Notes: a model not told the origin generated them from the letters alone. DNA of 40,953 nucleotides from Paracoccaceae bacterium (GCA_017854585.1 JAFMHK010000029.1:1-40953); one strand, 5' to 3'; counted from the first letter of the stretch, positions 1 to 9,302 are shown. Translations and numbers: made by a program.

Positions 1-611
1 TGACACCACCCCGCCAAAACCGGGTTCTGCCCAGCGGCGAGATCGTGGCCATGCGCGCGCGCGGCACCTTTACCGGCAACCGAGGTATCTTGCACGATGC
101 GCAGGGTCGCCTGACGCAGCGCAGGTGGACGCACAAGGCGTGGATCTGCTGCGTGCTGGAATGGCAGGGGCGCAAACGTCAGGTCATGTCCGGTCGCAAT
201 TGGACCGAGCTGTTTTTCCTTGATGAAGCCGTTGCGATGGCGGCGGGGCATCGCCCGTGCGGGTATTGCCGCCGTGCCGATTACACCGATTTCCGGGACG
301 CATGGGCCAAAGTGACCGGGACCGTTCCCAAGGCTGTGGCGATGGATCGGGTGCTACACGAGCAGCGGCTGGCCCCGCGCAGCAGTGATTCGCTGGGCGG
401 GTTGCCCGACGGCACATTTGTGGTCTGGCAAGATCGGCCCGCCTTGATCCATGAAGCGCAACTGCATCCATATGCGCCCGATGGCTACGGCACGCCGATT
501 GCCTTGCCCGCTGCGGCGTCGGCGACCGTTCTGACCGTCCCCGCCATGCGGGCGGTCTTGGCGGCAGGATACCGGCCCGCTCTGCACCCGACGGCGTTAA
601 CAAGCGCTTAA
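1..611 (+). CDS. Conserved hypothetical protein with CGYC motif (5' end cut by window edge)
   Basis: The reading frame is open from base 3 and reads T-P-P-R-Q-N-R-V-L-P-S-G-E-I-V before an internal GTG at 45 and ATG at 51. Bases 1-2 are TG, so the start codon is probably an ATG whose first base lies just outside the window, giving about 203 residues. I recognise a widespread bacterial family of unknown function by the N-terminal QNRV...GE pattern, GNRGILHD, a TELFFLDEAVAMAAGHRP block and a Cys pair in HRPCGYCRRADY (possible metal or redox site). No signal peptide or membrane segment is visible, so it is likely cytoplasmic. The function is unknown. A lipoprotein gene follows after 25 bases on the same strand. 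I am confident it is a gene and have no basis for a function. Confidence 0.8.
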   Translation, partial: TPPRQNRVLPSGEIVAMRARGTFTGNRGILHDAQGRLTQRRWTHKAWICCVLEWQGRKRQVMSGRNWTELFFLDEAVAMAAGHRPCGYCRRADYTDFRDAWAKVTGTVPKAVAMDRVLHEQRLAPRSSDSLGGLPDGTFVVWQDRPALIHEAQLHPYAPDGYGTPIALPAAASATVLTVPAMRAVLAAGYRPALHPTALTSA

Positions 612-636
612 CCTTGTTGCGGGCATCGTCGGGTGC

Positions 637-1122
637 ATGTTGCGTTTATACCTGCCCTTGCTGTTTGCCGTGCTCGCGGCCTGTGCACCCGGTCAGCCGG
701 GCGGTTCGCTTGCCGGTGTCCCGGACAGCGGCCTATCGGGCGTCTATTCCGCCCAGCAGGTCATCTCGGATCACCCGCATCATGTGATCCTTGGCCATGT
801 GATCATCGCAAATGACGGCGCGGCGACCACCCGGGCGCTGGTTCTCAGCCATCAGTGGGACGGGGTGCATTTCCTTCGCATGACAGGGGCCTATGCCGAC
901 GGCGGCGCATTACCGTTTCGGCGCCTGCCCCGAAACGATGGCTGCACCCGCGCCACCTGCCGCAACGGACCTGTGGGGATGATCAGGCTGAGCCGAGCAC
1001 AGGTGCAAGATGCCGCCCGATCCGGTTTTTCGGCCCGGTTGCACACAAATGCAGGGCCAATCGACATCACCGTCCCCGCCGAGATGTTTGCAGAGGCGTT
1101 GGACCGCGTTGCCGGCGCGTAA
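637..1122 (+). CDS. Small putative lipoprotein, unknown function
   Basis: This 161-residue protein starts at ATG 637. Its N-terminus is a typical lipoprotein signal: hydrophobic MLRLYLPLLFAVLAAC with lipobox LAAC and lipidated Cys16, followed by a Gly/Pro-rich stretch. The mature part has a His-rich segment (HPHHVILGH) and a Cys pair about residues 105-110 (CTRATC) that could form a disulphide or bind metal. I do not recognise the family. It lies 25 bases behind the preceding gene and may be cotranscribed with it. A perfect 8-bp inverted repeat begins 12 bases after its stop. The lipoprotein call comes from the signal sequence; the role is unknown. Confidence 0.75.
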   Translation: MLRLYLPLLFAVLAACAPGQPGGSLAGVPDSGLSGVYSAQQVISDHPHHVILGHVIIANDGAATTRALVLSHQWDGVHFLRMTGAYADGGALPFRRLPRNDGCTRATCRNGPVGMIRLSRAQVQDAARSGFSARLHTNAGPIDITVPAEMFAEALDRVAGA

Positions 1123-1133
1123 CGCACGGATCT

Positions 1134-1166
1134 TCAAACGAAGACTATTGATATTCAGTCGTTTGA
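1134..1166. repeat. 8-bp inverted repeat between lipoprotein and helicase genes
   Basis: TCAAACGA (1134-1141) and TCGTTTGA (1159-1166) are perfect inverted repeats 17 bases apart. The right arm overlaps the candidate helicase -35 element. No T-run follows, so it is more likely an operator or weak mRNA hairpin than an intrinsic terminator. Confidence 0.5.
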
Positions 1167-1191
1167 CCGGGGGCACCGAATGTATTAAGAG
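1163..1191 (+). promoter_or_regulatory. Candidate sigma70-type promoter for the DEAD-box helicase
   Basis: TTGACC (1163-1168) is followed after 17 bases by TAAGAG (1186-1191); TATTAA lies at 14-base spacing. The -35 matches the consensus at five of six positions and the -10 is weak. Transcription would start near 1198, exactly where the three-hairpin leader begins. Confidence 0.4.
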
Positions 1192-1200
1192 CCGCTCTAA

Positions 1201-1279
1201 CCATGCGGCCCGCGCATGGCCACGCGGAGCGCTATGGATCATGCGCTCCAATCACTCCCTGCCGGGGACCCGCCCCGGC
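1201..1279 (+). promoter_or_regulatory. Structured 5' leader of the helicase: three tandem hairpins
   Basis: Three perfect 7-bp stems follow each other: CCATGCG/CGCATGG (1201-1219, 5-nt loop), GGAGCGC/GCGCTCC (1226-1249, 10-nt loop) and GCCGGGG/CCCCGGC (1261-1279, 5-nt loop). The last ends 14 bases before the helicase ATG and could limit ribosome access; the only Shine-Dalgarno-like bases are GGA at 1287-1289. A role in autoregulation or cold response is inference. Confidence 0.55.
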
Positions 1280-1293
1280 CCTATTGGACGCAC

Positions 1294-3060
1294 ATGACAA
1301 AATTTTCCGAATTGAACCTTAGCCCCAAGGTCCTCAAAGCTGTTGAAGAAGCCGGGTATGAAACCCCAACGCCAATTCAGGAAGGGGCAATTCCCCCCGC
1401 CCTGGAAGGCCGCGATGTACTGGGCATCGCCCAGACCGGCACCGGCAAGACCGCCAGCTTTACACTGCCGATGATCACGATGCTGGCGCGCGGCCGGGCC
1501 CGCGCACGCATGCCGCGCAGCCTTGTTCTGTGCCCCACCCGAGAGTTGGCGGCACAGGTCGCCGAGAACTTCGATACCTACGCAAAGCACGTGAAACTGA
1601 CCAAGGCGCTGCTGATCGGCGGCGTGTCGTTCAAGGAACAAGACCAGCTGATCGACCGGGGTGTCGATGTGTTGATCGCCACGCCCGGCCGTCTGCTGGA
1701 CCATTTCGAGCGTGGCAAACTGCTGTTGACCGGCGTGCAGATCATGGTGGTTGATGAAGCGGACCGGATGCTGGATATGGGATTCATCCCTGATATCGAA
1801 CGCATTTTCGGCCTTGTGCCCTTTACCCGGCAGACCTTGTTCTTCAGCGCCACCATGGCGCCCGAGATCGAGCGGATCACCAACACCTTCTTGTCAAACC
1901 CCGCCAAGATCGAGGTTGCGCGCCAGTCGTCCGCCTCGGAAACGATTACGCAAAAGATGATCTCGTTCAAACCGACGCGCCGCGAGATGGCCGCCAAGGA
2001 AAAACGCGAGATGCTGCGCCAAGCCATCAAGGCCGAGGGCGCCGCCTGCACCAACGCCATCATTTTCTGTAACCGCAAGGTCGATGTGGATATCGTGGCC
2101 AAGTCGCTGAAACAGCACGGGATGAACGCCGAACCGATCCACGGCGATCTGGACCAGTCGCACCGCACCCGCACGCTGGACGGCTTTCGCGATGGATCCA
2201 TCATGTTCCTAGTGGCGTCCGATGTGGCGGCGCGCGGTCTCGATATTCCCAACGTCAGCCACGTGATCAATTACGACATGCCAAGCCACGCCGAAGATTA
2301 CGTGCACCGCATCGGTCGCACGGGGCGCGCGGGCAGGTTGGGCACGGCCATCACGTTGGCGGTGCCATCGGATGAAAAGTATCTGGTGGCGATCGAAGCT
2401 CTGTTGGGAACAACGATTCCACGTGTCGAGGCACCTTGGTTGCCGGGGGGGGCCGCGCCCTCTGCCGCGACCGAAACCGCCGAGGATGCACCGGCACGGG
2501 AACGGAAACCACGGCGCACCCGGTCACGCAGGGATGAAGCTCCAGCACCTGCACCGGCGCCAGCACCCGAAACCAAGGCAGCAACGCCGGTTGTCGAGGT
2601 TGCAGCGGTTGCCGAGGCTGCTGCGCCCGCTCCGAAACCGCAGCCACGCCCAGAGCAACCACAGCCGCGTCAGGAACGTCAGGAACGTGTTCAGCCCGAA
2701 CGCGATGACCGGGATGATCGCAGCGACCGCCACAGCCGCGGTGACCGCAATGATCGGGGCGACCGCAACCGTGGCGGCCGTGACCGTAGCGATCGTGGCC
2801 CGCGCGTCGTGGGAATGGGCGATCACATGCCCGATTTCATCGCAATGAGCTTTGATGAGCGTCGGGGCGGCCCGGCAAGAATTTCCGATGATGAACCCGA
2901 GGGTGATGTTGCGGACACCATCGCGGCAACGACCCCAGAGGCAGACGCCCCAAAGGCGAAACCTGCGGCAAAGACCGCCGCGCCGAAGCGCAAACGCGTG
3001 AAGAAGGTTGCTTCGCCTGTCGCGGACACAACCGATACGGGACCAACCGACGCGGCCTGA
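1294..3060 (+). CDS. DEAD-box ATP-dependent RNA helicase, RhlE-like
   Basis: ATP-dependent RNA unwinding enzyme of 588 residues, probably acting in ribosome assembly or RNA decay in the cytoplasm. The sequence shows Q motif TPTPIQ (25-30), Walker A AQTGTGKT (46-53), PTRELAAQ (81-88), DEAD (154-157), SAT (185-187), ARGLDIP (313-319) and HRIGRTGRAG (338-347). After about residue 400 comes a long low-complexity tail, first Ala/Pro/Glu-rich, then a run of Arg-Asp-Gly repeats (about 490-530) and a basic Lys/Ala end, typical of RhlE-type RNA-binding tails in alphaproteobacteria. The frame is open to ATG 1216, but that stretch consists of leader hairpins and the family N-terminus fits MTKFSELNLS at 1294. 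It converges with rnj, so two RNA-processing genes meet tail to tail. Confidence 0.93.
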   Translation: MTKFSELNLSPKVLKAVEEAGYETPTPIQEGAIPPALEGRDVLGIAQTGTGKTASFTLPMITMLARGRARARMPRSLVLCPTRELAAQVAENFDTYAKHVKLTKALLIGGVSFKEQDQLIDRGVDVLIATPGRLLDHFERGKLLLTGVQIMVVDEADRMLDMGFIPDIERIFGLVPFTRQTLFFSATMAPEIERITNTFLSNPAKIEVARQSSASETITQKMISFKPTRREMAAKEKREMLRQAIKAEGAACTNAIIFCNRKVDVDIVAKSLKQHGMNAEPIHGDLDQSHRTRTLDGFRDGSIMFLVASDVAARGLDIPNVSHVINYDMPSHAEDYVHRIGRTGRAGRLGTAITLAVPSDEKYLVAIEALLGTTIPRVEAPWLPGGAAPSAATETAEDAPARERKPRRTRSRRDEAPAPAPAPAPETKAATPVVEVAAVAEAAAPAPKPQPRPEQPQPRQERQERVQPERDDRDDRSDRHSRGDRNDRGDRNRGGRDRSDRGPRVVGMGDHMPDFIAMSFDERRGGPARISDDEPEGDVADTIAATTPEADAPKAKPAAKTAAPKRKRVKKVASPVADTTDTGPTDAA

Positions 3061-3071
3061 TGGCCGCGTCG
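3048..3071. terminator. Hairpin between convergent helicase and rnj genes
   Basis: CGACGCGGCC (3048-3057) and GGCCGCGTCG (3062-3071) form a perfect 10-bp stem around a TGAT loop. The loop contains the helicase stop codon TGA (3058-3060), and the stem lies 10 bases from the rnj stop. There is no T-tract on either strand, so it may be a mRNA 3' stabiliser or a weak bidirectional terminator. Confidence 0.45.
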
Positions 3072-3081
3072 CGCGCCTGTC

Positions 3082-4758
3082 TCAGCCAGCCATCAACCTG
3101 CTGACCAACACCGAGACCTCGGGCTTCTTGCCGATTTCCGACCCGCAGATCTGTCTGGCGACGCGCTTTACCGCCTCTTCCAGCTTGTCGTCATCGGCGA
3201 CAGTGCGAGCGTCGAGGCGCGGCAGCGATTCGGCCAGTTCATCTTCGATCATCTCGGCCAGATCGGCCCCGTTATTGGCTGTTTCCGGCAAACCGCGCAA
3301 TTGGACCCAGCTATCGGGAAGCACCTCGTCATCTTCGTCTACGATCAGTGCAACGATAACCAATCCGTTCAAGGCCAGCTTCATCCGGTCACGAATCACG
3401 CCGTCATACGCCCCGATCAGCGCGGTACCATCCAGATAGGTCTTGCCCACCTCGATATGCTCGACGATGCCGGGTTTGTTTCCACTGATTTCCACCATCG
3501 TGCCATTGGGCGCCACGATGCCGCGCAGACCCTTAGCCAACGCGACCCGCGCATGTTCACGCAAATGACGGTATTCACCGTGATTCGGCAGTAGGATCTG
3601 CGGCCGCACCAGTTCGTGCATCACCTCAAGATCCGGGCGGTTGGCGTGACCCGATACGTGGTAGAATCCCGAGTTGTCGTCGACGATCTCCACGCCCTTT
3701 TCTGCCAGCGCATTCTGGATGTAGGCCACGGCATTTTCATTGCCCGGAATCGTCTTGGAGGAGAACAAGAACAGATCGCCCTCCTTCAACTCATGCCCCA
3801 GATACTTGCCACGCGACAAGGCAGCAGAGGCGGCGCGGCGTTCACCCTGACTTCCGGTGACGATCAGCATCAGACCCTCACGCGGGATTTGCGTTGCATC
3901 CTCGGCAGAGACGGTCGCCGGAAAATCGGTCAGCACACCAGCCTCGACCCCGGCCTTGACCATGCGCTGCATCGCACGCCCCATCAGGCAGATCGACCGG
4001 CCTGCGGCCTTGCCCGCATCGGCAAGCGTTTTCAGCCGGGCAATGTTCGAAGCGAAGGTGGTGGCCACGACCATGCCCTTGGCGCCTAGGATCAGGTCCG
4101 TGATCGGTTCGGGCAACTGGCTTTCGCTACGGCCCGGATGGCGCGAAAACACGTTGGTCGAATCGCAGATCAAGGCGTTGACGCCAACATTGCCGATCTC
4201 GCGGAACAGGTCTTCGTCGAACGCCTCGCCCACGACGGGGTTATGGTCGACCTTGAAGTCGCCGGAATGGACGACGCGACCCGCAGGCGTATCAATCACA
4301 AGGGCCGAGGCCTCGGGGATGGAATGGCTGACGGGCGCGAATTGCACTTTGAAGGGGCCTGCCTCCACAACGGCGGGATAGGCCCCGACCTCGTGCACCA
4401 TGGCGGCATTCTGACCTGCCTCTTCAATCTTGCGACGGGCGTGGATGGCAGTAAAGCGGCGGCAATAGACCTTGACCTTGAGCTGCTTGAACAGATGGCC
4501 AAGCGCCCCAACGTGATCTTCATGCGCATGTGTGATAAACACGGCTTCCAGCCGGTCGCGGCGTTCCACCAGCCAGGCGATATCAGGCAAGACCAGATCG
4601 ACACCGGGCTGACCGTCCATATCAGGAAAGCTGACCCCGACATCGACGAGGATCAGGCGCTCTTTACCAACGGGCCCATAGCCGTAGACATAGCAATTCA
4701 TGCCAATCTCCCCCGCGCCACCGAGGGGGAGGTAAATGAGGCGGTTCCGATCGGTCAT
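3082..4758 (-). CDS. rnj: Ribonuclease J
   Basis: Metallo-beta-lactamase/beta-CASP ribonuclease with endo- and 5'-3' exonuclease activity in mRNA decay and rRNA maturation; 558 residues, normal for the family. The N-terminal LPLGGAGEIGMN and the zinc-binding HAHEDH motif (His77, His79, Asp81, His82) are present, followed by HSIPEASALVI, HSGDFKVDH and a C-terminal beta-CASP region containing the SGHA motif. The stop of coaX overlaps its ATG by 4 bases, so translation is probably coupled. It is the last gene of the nuo-birA-coaX-rnj run and ends tail to tail with the RNA helicase. RNase J replaces part of the RNase E function in many alphaproteobacteria. The identification is firm. Confidence 0.95.
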   Translation of the reverse strand: MTDRNRLIYLPLGGAGEIGMNCYVYGYGPVGKERLILVDVGVSFPDMDGQPGVDLVLPDIAWLVERRDRLEAVFITHAHEDHVGALGHLFKQLKVKVYCRRFTAIHARRKIEEAGQNAAMVHEVGAYPAVVEAGPFKVQFAPVSHSIPEASALVIDTPAGRVVHSGDFKVDHNPVVGEAFDEDLFREIGNVGVNALICDSTNVFSRHPGRSESQLPEPITDLILGAKGMVVATTFASNIARLKTLADAGKAAGRSICLMGRAMQRMVKAGVEAGVLTDFPATVSAEDATQIPREGLMLIVTGSQGERRAASAALSRGKYLGHELKEGDLFLFSSKTIPGNENAVAYIQNALAEKGVEIVDDNSGFYHVSGHANRPDLEVMHELVRPQILLPNHGEYRHLREHARVALAKGLRGIVAPNGTMVEISGNKPGIVEHIEVGKTYLDGTALIGAYDGVIRDRMKLALNGLVIVALIVDEDDEVLPDSWVQLRGLPETANNGADLAEMIEDELAESLPRLDARTVADDDKLEEAVKRVARQICGSEIGKKPEVSVLVSRLMAG

Positions 4759-5534
4759 ATCTGGCCGTTATCCTTGTTATATTGGTGGATGACCGTCAGG
4801 CCATGCATTGTAAGGTCATCTTCGATCAGGTCAAATAACACATCCCCAGTGGAGAACAACGGCGCAAGCCCGCCTGTTCCCACAATACGCATGGGGCGGT
4901 CCACCTCGGCGCGAATGCGCTCGGAGATGCCACGGACCAGACCCACATAACCCCAGAAGATGCCCGACTGCATGCACGCGACCGTGTTGGTGCCGATGAC
5001 TGACTGCGGTTTCGTGATGTCGACATGGGGCAGCGCTGCGGCCGCGCGGTGCAGTGCTTCGAGGCTCAGGTTCACACCCGGCGCAATGACACCGCCCACA
5101 TAGGCGCCATCATGGGCCACCACGTCGAATGTGGTGGCGGTGCCGTAATCGACGACGATCAGATCACCACCATGCCGGTCAAACGCCCCTGCAGTGTTCA
5201 CCAGACGGTCGGGGCCGACCTGCGTTCCCTCATCGACGCGCGGGGGAATGGGCAGCAGACACTCGGGTTTGCCAACGACAAGGGGCCGCGTATCGAAATA
5301 GCGGTCGCACAGAACGCGCAGGTTGAACACGACACGCGGCACGGTGGACGAAATGATCACTTCGTTGATCGCCAACTCAAGCTTTTGATGCGCCATCAGT
5401 GTCGACAGCCAGACAAAATATTGATCGGCGGTGCGGGTATGTTCCGTTGATGTGCGAAACGTGGCCAGAAACGAATGCCCGTCCCAGACGGAGAAGACGG
5501 TGTTCGTGTTACCACAGTCGATGCAAAGCAACAT
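4755..5534 (-). CDS. coaX: Type III pantothenate kinase
   Basis: Catalyses ATP-dependent phosphorylation of pantothenate, the first step of CoA synthesis. The 259-residue product carries the ASKHA-fold signatures of CoaX: CIDCGNTNTVFSVW at the N-terminus (Asp6 in the phosphate loop), VGPDR (106-110), VVDYGTATTFDVV (about 127-139) and GGVIAPGVNLSLEALH. Start ATG 5534 has a good AAGGAG site 6 bases upstream. It sits 14 bases behind birA and overlaps rnj by 4 bases. Acyl-CoA metabolism dominates the neighbouring liu operon, but that link is only functional. No anomalies were seen. Confidence 0.95.
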   Translation of the reverse strand: MLLCIDCGNTNTVFSVWDGHSFLATFRTSTEHTRTADQYFVWLSTLMAHQKLELAINEVIISSTVPRVVFNLRVLCDRYFDTRPLVVGKPECLLPIPPRVDEGTQVGPDRLVNTAGAFDRHGGDLIVVDYGTATTFDVVAHDGAYVGGVIAPGVNLSLEALHRAAAALPHVDITKPQSVIGTNTVACMQSGIFWGYVGLVRGISERIRAEVDRPMRIVGTGGLAPLFSTGDVLFDLIEDDLTMHGLTVIHQYNKDNGQI

Positions 5535-5548
5535 GGGCGGCTCCTTGC

Positions 5549-6298
5549 CTAGAAAAACACATCCGCCGCCGTGATGCGGCGGCGGCCCTCGGCCGTGTCG
5601 ATGATCAGATTGCCCGTTTCATCGACATCGCGAAAGGTGCCGGTTATTTCGGCCAGAGGGGTGCGGGCGGTAATCGGCTGACCAAGACGGGCGGCGCGCG
5701 CCAGCCATGCGGTGCGGATCGGGGCGAAGCCATAGGTGGCGAACTGTGCCTCGTATCTGGCAAAGGCGCGGGCCAGAACGGGCAGAAATTCCTGCGGGGT
5801 AAGCGCGACACCGGTTTCCGACAAGACCGACACCGGCGCCACGGCGCGGGGTTCCAGCGTGGCAGGGTCGGGCGCTAAGACAAGGTTCACACCAAACCCG
5901 ATGATCAGGTGATCCATCCGGCCACCGGAGCCGATGCTTTCCAGCAAGATCCCCGCGACCTTGCCACCGTTCAAAAGCACATCATTGGGCCATTTGAGGG
6001 CCAACCCCTGCGCACGACCGGTTGCTGTGGCCAAGGCCTCGTCAAGCGCCAGCGCCGCCACGAAAGACCGTAAAGCCGCCTGATCCGGCGCGCCGTTGGG
6101 GCGCATGGTCAGCGATGCCGCGAAATTGCCCGCAGGCATGGACCACGGTCGACCCCGCCTGCCCTTGCCCGCTGTCTGCGCCAAAGCCAACACCCATTCG
6201 GGACCGGCCAGTCCGGGGGCAGCGCGCGCGGCCTCGGCCATTGTGCTGTCGGTCACATCCAGAACGCGGGACGTGACGCCAGCCGGCCAGTCGGCCAT
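5549..6298 (-). CDS. birA: Biotin--[acetyl-CoA-carboxylase] ligase, single-domain
   Basis: Transfers biotin through biotinyl-AMP to the lysine of biotin carrier proteins. The 249-residue sequence begins directly with the catalytic domain: VTDSTMAEA, the biotin/AMP loop GKGRRGRPW (44-52) and LKWPNDVLLNGGKVAGILLE (101-120), followed by the short C-terminal domain. There is no N-terminal helix-turn-helix as in E. coli BirA, so it should not act as a repressor. The ATG directly abuts the nuoN stop (TGA then ATG, no gap), so it depends on nuo transcription. A likely substrate in this window is LiuD (Lys607); acetyl-CoA carboxylase elsewhere would be another. Confidence 0.93.
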   Translation of the reverse strand: MADWPAGVTSRVLDVTDSTMAEAARAAPGLAGPEWVLALAQTAGKGRRGRPWSMPAGNFAASLTMRPNGAPDQAALRSFVAALALDEALATATGRAQGLALKWPNDVLLNGGKVAGILLESIGSGGRMDHLIIGFGVNLVLAPDPATLEPRAVAPVSVLSETGVALTPQEFLPVLARAFARYEAQFATYGFAPIRTAWLARAARLGQPITARTPLAEITGTFRDVDETGNLIIDTAEGRRRITAADVFF

Positions 6299-7738
6299 TC
6301 AGTTCACCAGCGTCTGCGCGGCGGCCTCGGCCAGCCCTTCGATCCCGAACAAGTTCACGATCCCCGCAAGCATGATGATTGCGGCAGCCATCAGCGCCAC
6401 GAATGGCGCCAGCGTCATGCGACCGTCCAAGCCTTCACGGTCCTCTCCGAAATACATCAGGTAGACGATCCGCAGGTAATAGTATGCGCCGATGACCGAG
6501 GCGATGACGCCGGCAACCGCCAGCCAGATCATGTCGGCTTCGATCGCGGCCCAGAGCACGGCGTATTTACCGAAGAACCCCAACAGCGGCGGCACCCCCG
6601 CCAAGCTGAACATCAACAGCAGCAGCGCCATGGCCTTGGCCGGTTGGCGGCTGGAAAAGCTGGCAAGGCTGGAGATGGTCGTGATGTGGCGACCATCCTT
6701 TTCCATCGTCATGATGAAGGCGAACGCGCCGATATTCATGGTCACATAGATCGCCATGTAGATCAGCATCGCCTCCACGCCCTGCGCGGTCCCCGATGCC
6801 AGCCCCATCAGGGCAAACCCCATGTGCGCGATCGACGAATAGGCCATCAGGCGCTTGATATCCGTCTGTCCGATCGCCGCGATGGACCCCAGAAACATGG
6901 AGAAGACAGCAAGGAATGCAACGATCTGCTGCCAGTCGCCCACCGCGTTGCCAAACGCGTCATGCACAACCCGCGCAAACAACGCCATGGCCGCGACCTT
7001 GGGTGCGGTGGCGAAAAGCGCGGTGATCGCAGTTGGCGCGCCCTCGTACACATCGGGTGTCCACATGTGGAAAGGTGCGGCGGAAACCTTGAAGGCCAAG
7101 CCGGCGGTCACGAAAACAAGGCCCAGCAACAGGCCGATGGACACGTCGCCCCCCGCTGTCGCGTCGATGATACCCGCAAAACCCGTCGTGCCGGCAAAGC
7201 CATAGACCAACGAGGCGCCGTAAAGCAGCAAGCCCGACGACAGCGCACCAAGAACGAAATACTTCAGACCGGCTTCGGTTGATTTCACACTGTCGCGACG
7301 CAGCGCGGCGACAACGTACAACGCCAGCGACTGCAGCTCCAACCCCATGTAAAGCGCGATCAGATCGCCGGCTGAGACCATCACCATCATTCCGATCACG
7401 GCCAGAACGACCAGCATCGGGTATTCAAAGCGCAACAGGTTGTTCTTCTGCATGTAATCCTGCCCCACCACCAGCACGGCGGCAGCAGACAGCAGAATGG
7501 TCACCTTGGCGAAGCGGGCGAATGCATCGTCGACGAACATGCCGTCAAATGCGATCCGGGTGCCTTCGCCGGTCACACCGATGTAGAACGCGACAATCAC
7601 CAATACGATGGCGGTGCCAAAGGTCAGCGCGGGCGCCATGCCGTCCTTGGTGGTGTAGACAGCCATCAGAAGGCCGGCCATGGCAAAGATGGCAAGGATG
7701 ATCTCGGGGATCATGATGGCAAGATCTGCTGCGATCAT
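6299..7738 (-). CDS. nuoN: NADH-quinone oxidoreductase subunit N
   Basis: Antiporter-like membrane subunit of respiratory complex I, one of three proton-translocating channels (with NuoL and NuoM) in the cytoplasmic membrane. The 479-residue product is hydrophobic throughout. It has the family signature [15 protein letters not shown] about residue 130, with the channel glutamate, a conserved lysine region [17 protein letters not shown], and the broken-helix region around [20 protein letters not shown]. It follows nuoM by 9 bases and is the last nuo gene; birA begins at the next base after its stop. Length and motifs are normal. Confidence 0.96.
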   Translation of the reverse strand: MIAADLAIMIPEIILAIFAMAGLLMAVYTTKDGMAPALTFGTAIVLVIVAFYIGVTGEGTRIAFDGMFVDDAFARFAKVTILLSAAAVLVVGQDYMQKNNLLRFEYPMLVVLAVIGMMVMVSAGDLIALYMGLELQSLALYVVAALRRDSVKSTEAGLKYFVLGALSSGLLLYGASLVYGFAGTTGFAGIIDATAGGDVSIGLLLGLVFVTAGLAFKVSAAPFHMWTPDVYEGAPTAITALFATAPKVAAMALFARVVHDAFGNAVGDWQQIVAFLAVFSMFLGSIAAIGQTDIKRLMAYSSIAHMGFALMGLASGTAQGVEAMLIYMAIYVTMNIGAFAFIMTMEKDGRHITTISSLASFSSRQPAKAMALLLLMFSLAGVPPLLGFFGKYAVLWAAIEADMIWLAVAGVIASVIGAYYYLRIVYLMYFGEDREGLDGRMTLAPFVALMAAAIIMLAGIVNLFGIEGLAEAAAQTLVN

Positions 7739-7747
7739 CGGATCACC

Positions 7748-9292
7748 TCAATGGCTGGCTGCGACGTGGGTGTCGGGCACATATTCTGCCAACGCCGTAT
7801 CGTATTGGAGCAAAAGCGCCTCGACCGAGGGGCCGATGATATCGGTCACAAGGCTTGGATAGACGCCAAGAAGCAGGGTCATGACAATCAGCGGCGCAAA
7901 GATCGCGCGTTCGCGGGTGGTCATGTCGGTGATGGATTTCAAGCTTTCCTTGATCAGGTCGCCAAAGACCACCCGCCGGTAGAGCCACAGCGCATAGCTG
8001 GCGGACAGGATGACACCCGTGGTCGCCAACAGCCCGATCCATGTGTTGACCTGAAAGACACCCATCAGGGTCAGGAATTCGCCCACGAAACCGGATGTGC
8101 CGGGCAGGCCGACATTGGCCATCGTGAACAACATGAACACCAGCGCATAAGCCGGCATCCGGTTGACCAGACCGCCATAGGCATCAATCTCCCGGGTGTG
8201 CATCCGGTCATAGATGACACCGACGCACAGGAACAGAGCGCCCGATATGAACCCGTGGCTGATCATCTGAAAGATCGCGCCGTCAAGGCCGTTCTGGTTG
8301 GCCGCGAAGATACCCATCGTCACGAAACCCATGTGGGCGACGGATGAATAGGCGATCAACTTTTTCATGTCTTCCTGCACCATCGCCACAAGGCTGGTGT
8401 AGATAATGGCGATCACCGAGAGCCAAAGAACCAGCGGGGCCATGATGTCCGAGGCAACGGGGAACATTGGCAGGCTGAACCGCAAGAACCCGTAACCGCC
8501 CATCTTCAGCAAGATCGCGGCCAGCACCACAGACCCTGCGGTGGGTGCCTGAACGTGCGCATCGGGCAGCCATGTATGAACCGGCCACATTGGCATTTTC
8601 ACCGCGAACGAGGCAAAGAAGGCCAGCCACATCAGCGTTTGCAACCCGCCCACGATTTGCCAGCCAAACAGGCTGATGGTTCCGGAACTGAACTGGTGCA
8701 CCAGAAGCGATGGAATATCCGTCGTCCCGGCGTCGACATACATGGTGATCATCGCCACCAGCATCAGGACCGACCCGAGGAAGGTGTAGAGGAAGAACTT
8801 GAAGGCCGCATAGATGCGATCCTTGCCGCCCCATATCCCAATGATCAGGAACATCGGGATCAGGCCAGCCTCGAAGAACAGGTAGAACAACACCAGATCC
8901 AGTGCGACGAACACACCGATCATCAGCGTTTCCAGCACCAGCATCGCAATCATGTAGTCCTTGATGCGATGATCCACGTTCCAGCACGCCGCGATGGTGA
9001 TCGGCATCAGGAACGTGGTCAGCAGGACGAACAGCACGCTGATGCCATCAACGCCGACCTTGTAGGTCAGCCCGAAGATCCACGGTGCTTCCTCCACCAA
9101 CTGAAAGCCGGTGTTGGACGCATCGAATTCCACCAAGATCAGCAAGGAGATCAGGAATGTCGCCGAGGTGGCCGCCAAGGCAAGCCGTTTGGCGTTGAGC
9201 CGCGCGGCTGCATCGTTGCCCCGCAGGAATACGGCCATGATCACGGCGGCAACGAGCGGCAGGAAGGTGACGATTGAAAGAAGATTGTCCAT
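7748..9292 (-). CDS. nuoM: NADH-quinone oxidoreductase subunit M
   Basis: Antiporter-like proton-channel subunit of complex I, 514 residues, all membrane-embedded. Visible signatures are [20 protein letters not shown] with the conserved Glu (about residue 145), the lysine-containing [19 protein letters not shown] block and [14 protein letters not shown]. It follows nuoL by 10 bases and precedes nuoN by 9. Start ATG 9292 matches the usual [14 protein letters not shown]-terminus of alphaproteobacterial NuoM. No truncation or unusual insert is present. Confidence 0.96.
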   Translation of the reverse strand: MDNLLSIVTFLPLVAAVIMAVFLRGNDAAARLNAKRLALAATSATFLISLLILVEFDASNTGFQLVEEAPWIFGLTYKVGVDGISVLFVLLTTFLMPITIAACWNVDHRIKDYMIAMLVLETLMIGVFVALDLVLFYLFFEAGLIPMFLIIGIWGGKDRIYAAFKFFLYTFLGSVLMLVAMITMYVDAGTTDIPSLLVHQFSSGTISLFGWQIVGGLQTLMWLAFFASFAVKMPMWPVHTWLPDAHVQAPTAGSVVLAAILLKMGGYGFLRFSLPMFPVASDIMAPLVLWLSVIAIIYTSLVAMVQEDMKKLIAYSSVAHMGFVTMGIFAANQNGLDGAIFQMISHGFISGALFLCVGVIYDRMHTREIDAYGGLVNRMPAYALVFMLFTMANVGLPGTSGFVGEFLTLMGVFQVNTWIGLLATTGVILSASYALWLYRRVVFGDLIKESLKSITDMTTRERAIFAPLIVMTLLLGVYPSLVTDIIGPSVEALLLQYDTALAEYVPDTHVAASH

Positions 9293-9302
9293 GGTCGTCT
9301 CT

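Noticed and set aside
1216..1293. 26-residue N-terminal extension of the helicase
   Set aside because: The extra part consists of leader hairpins and the family N-terminus begins at ATG 1294.
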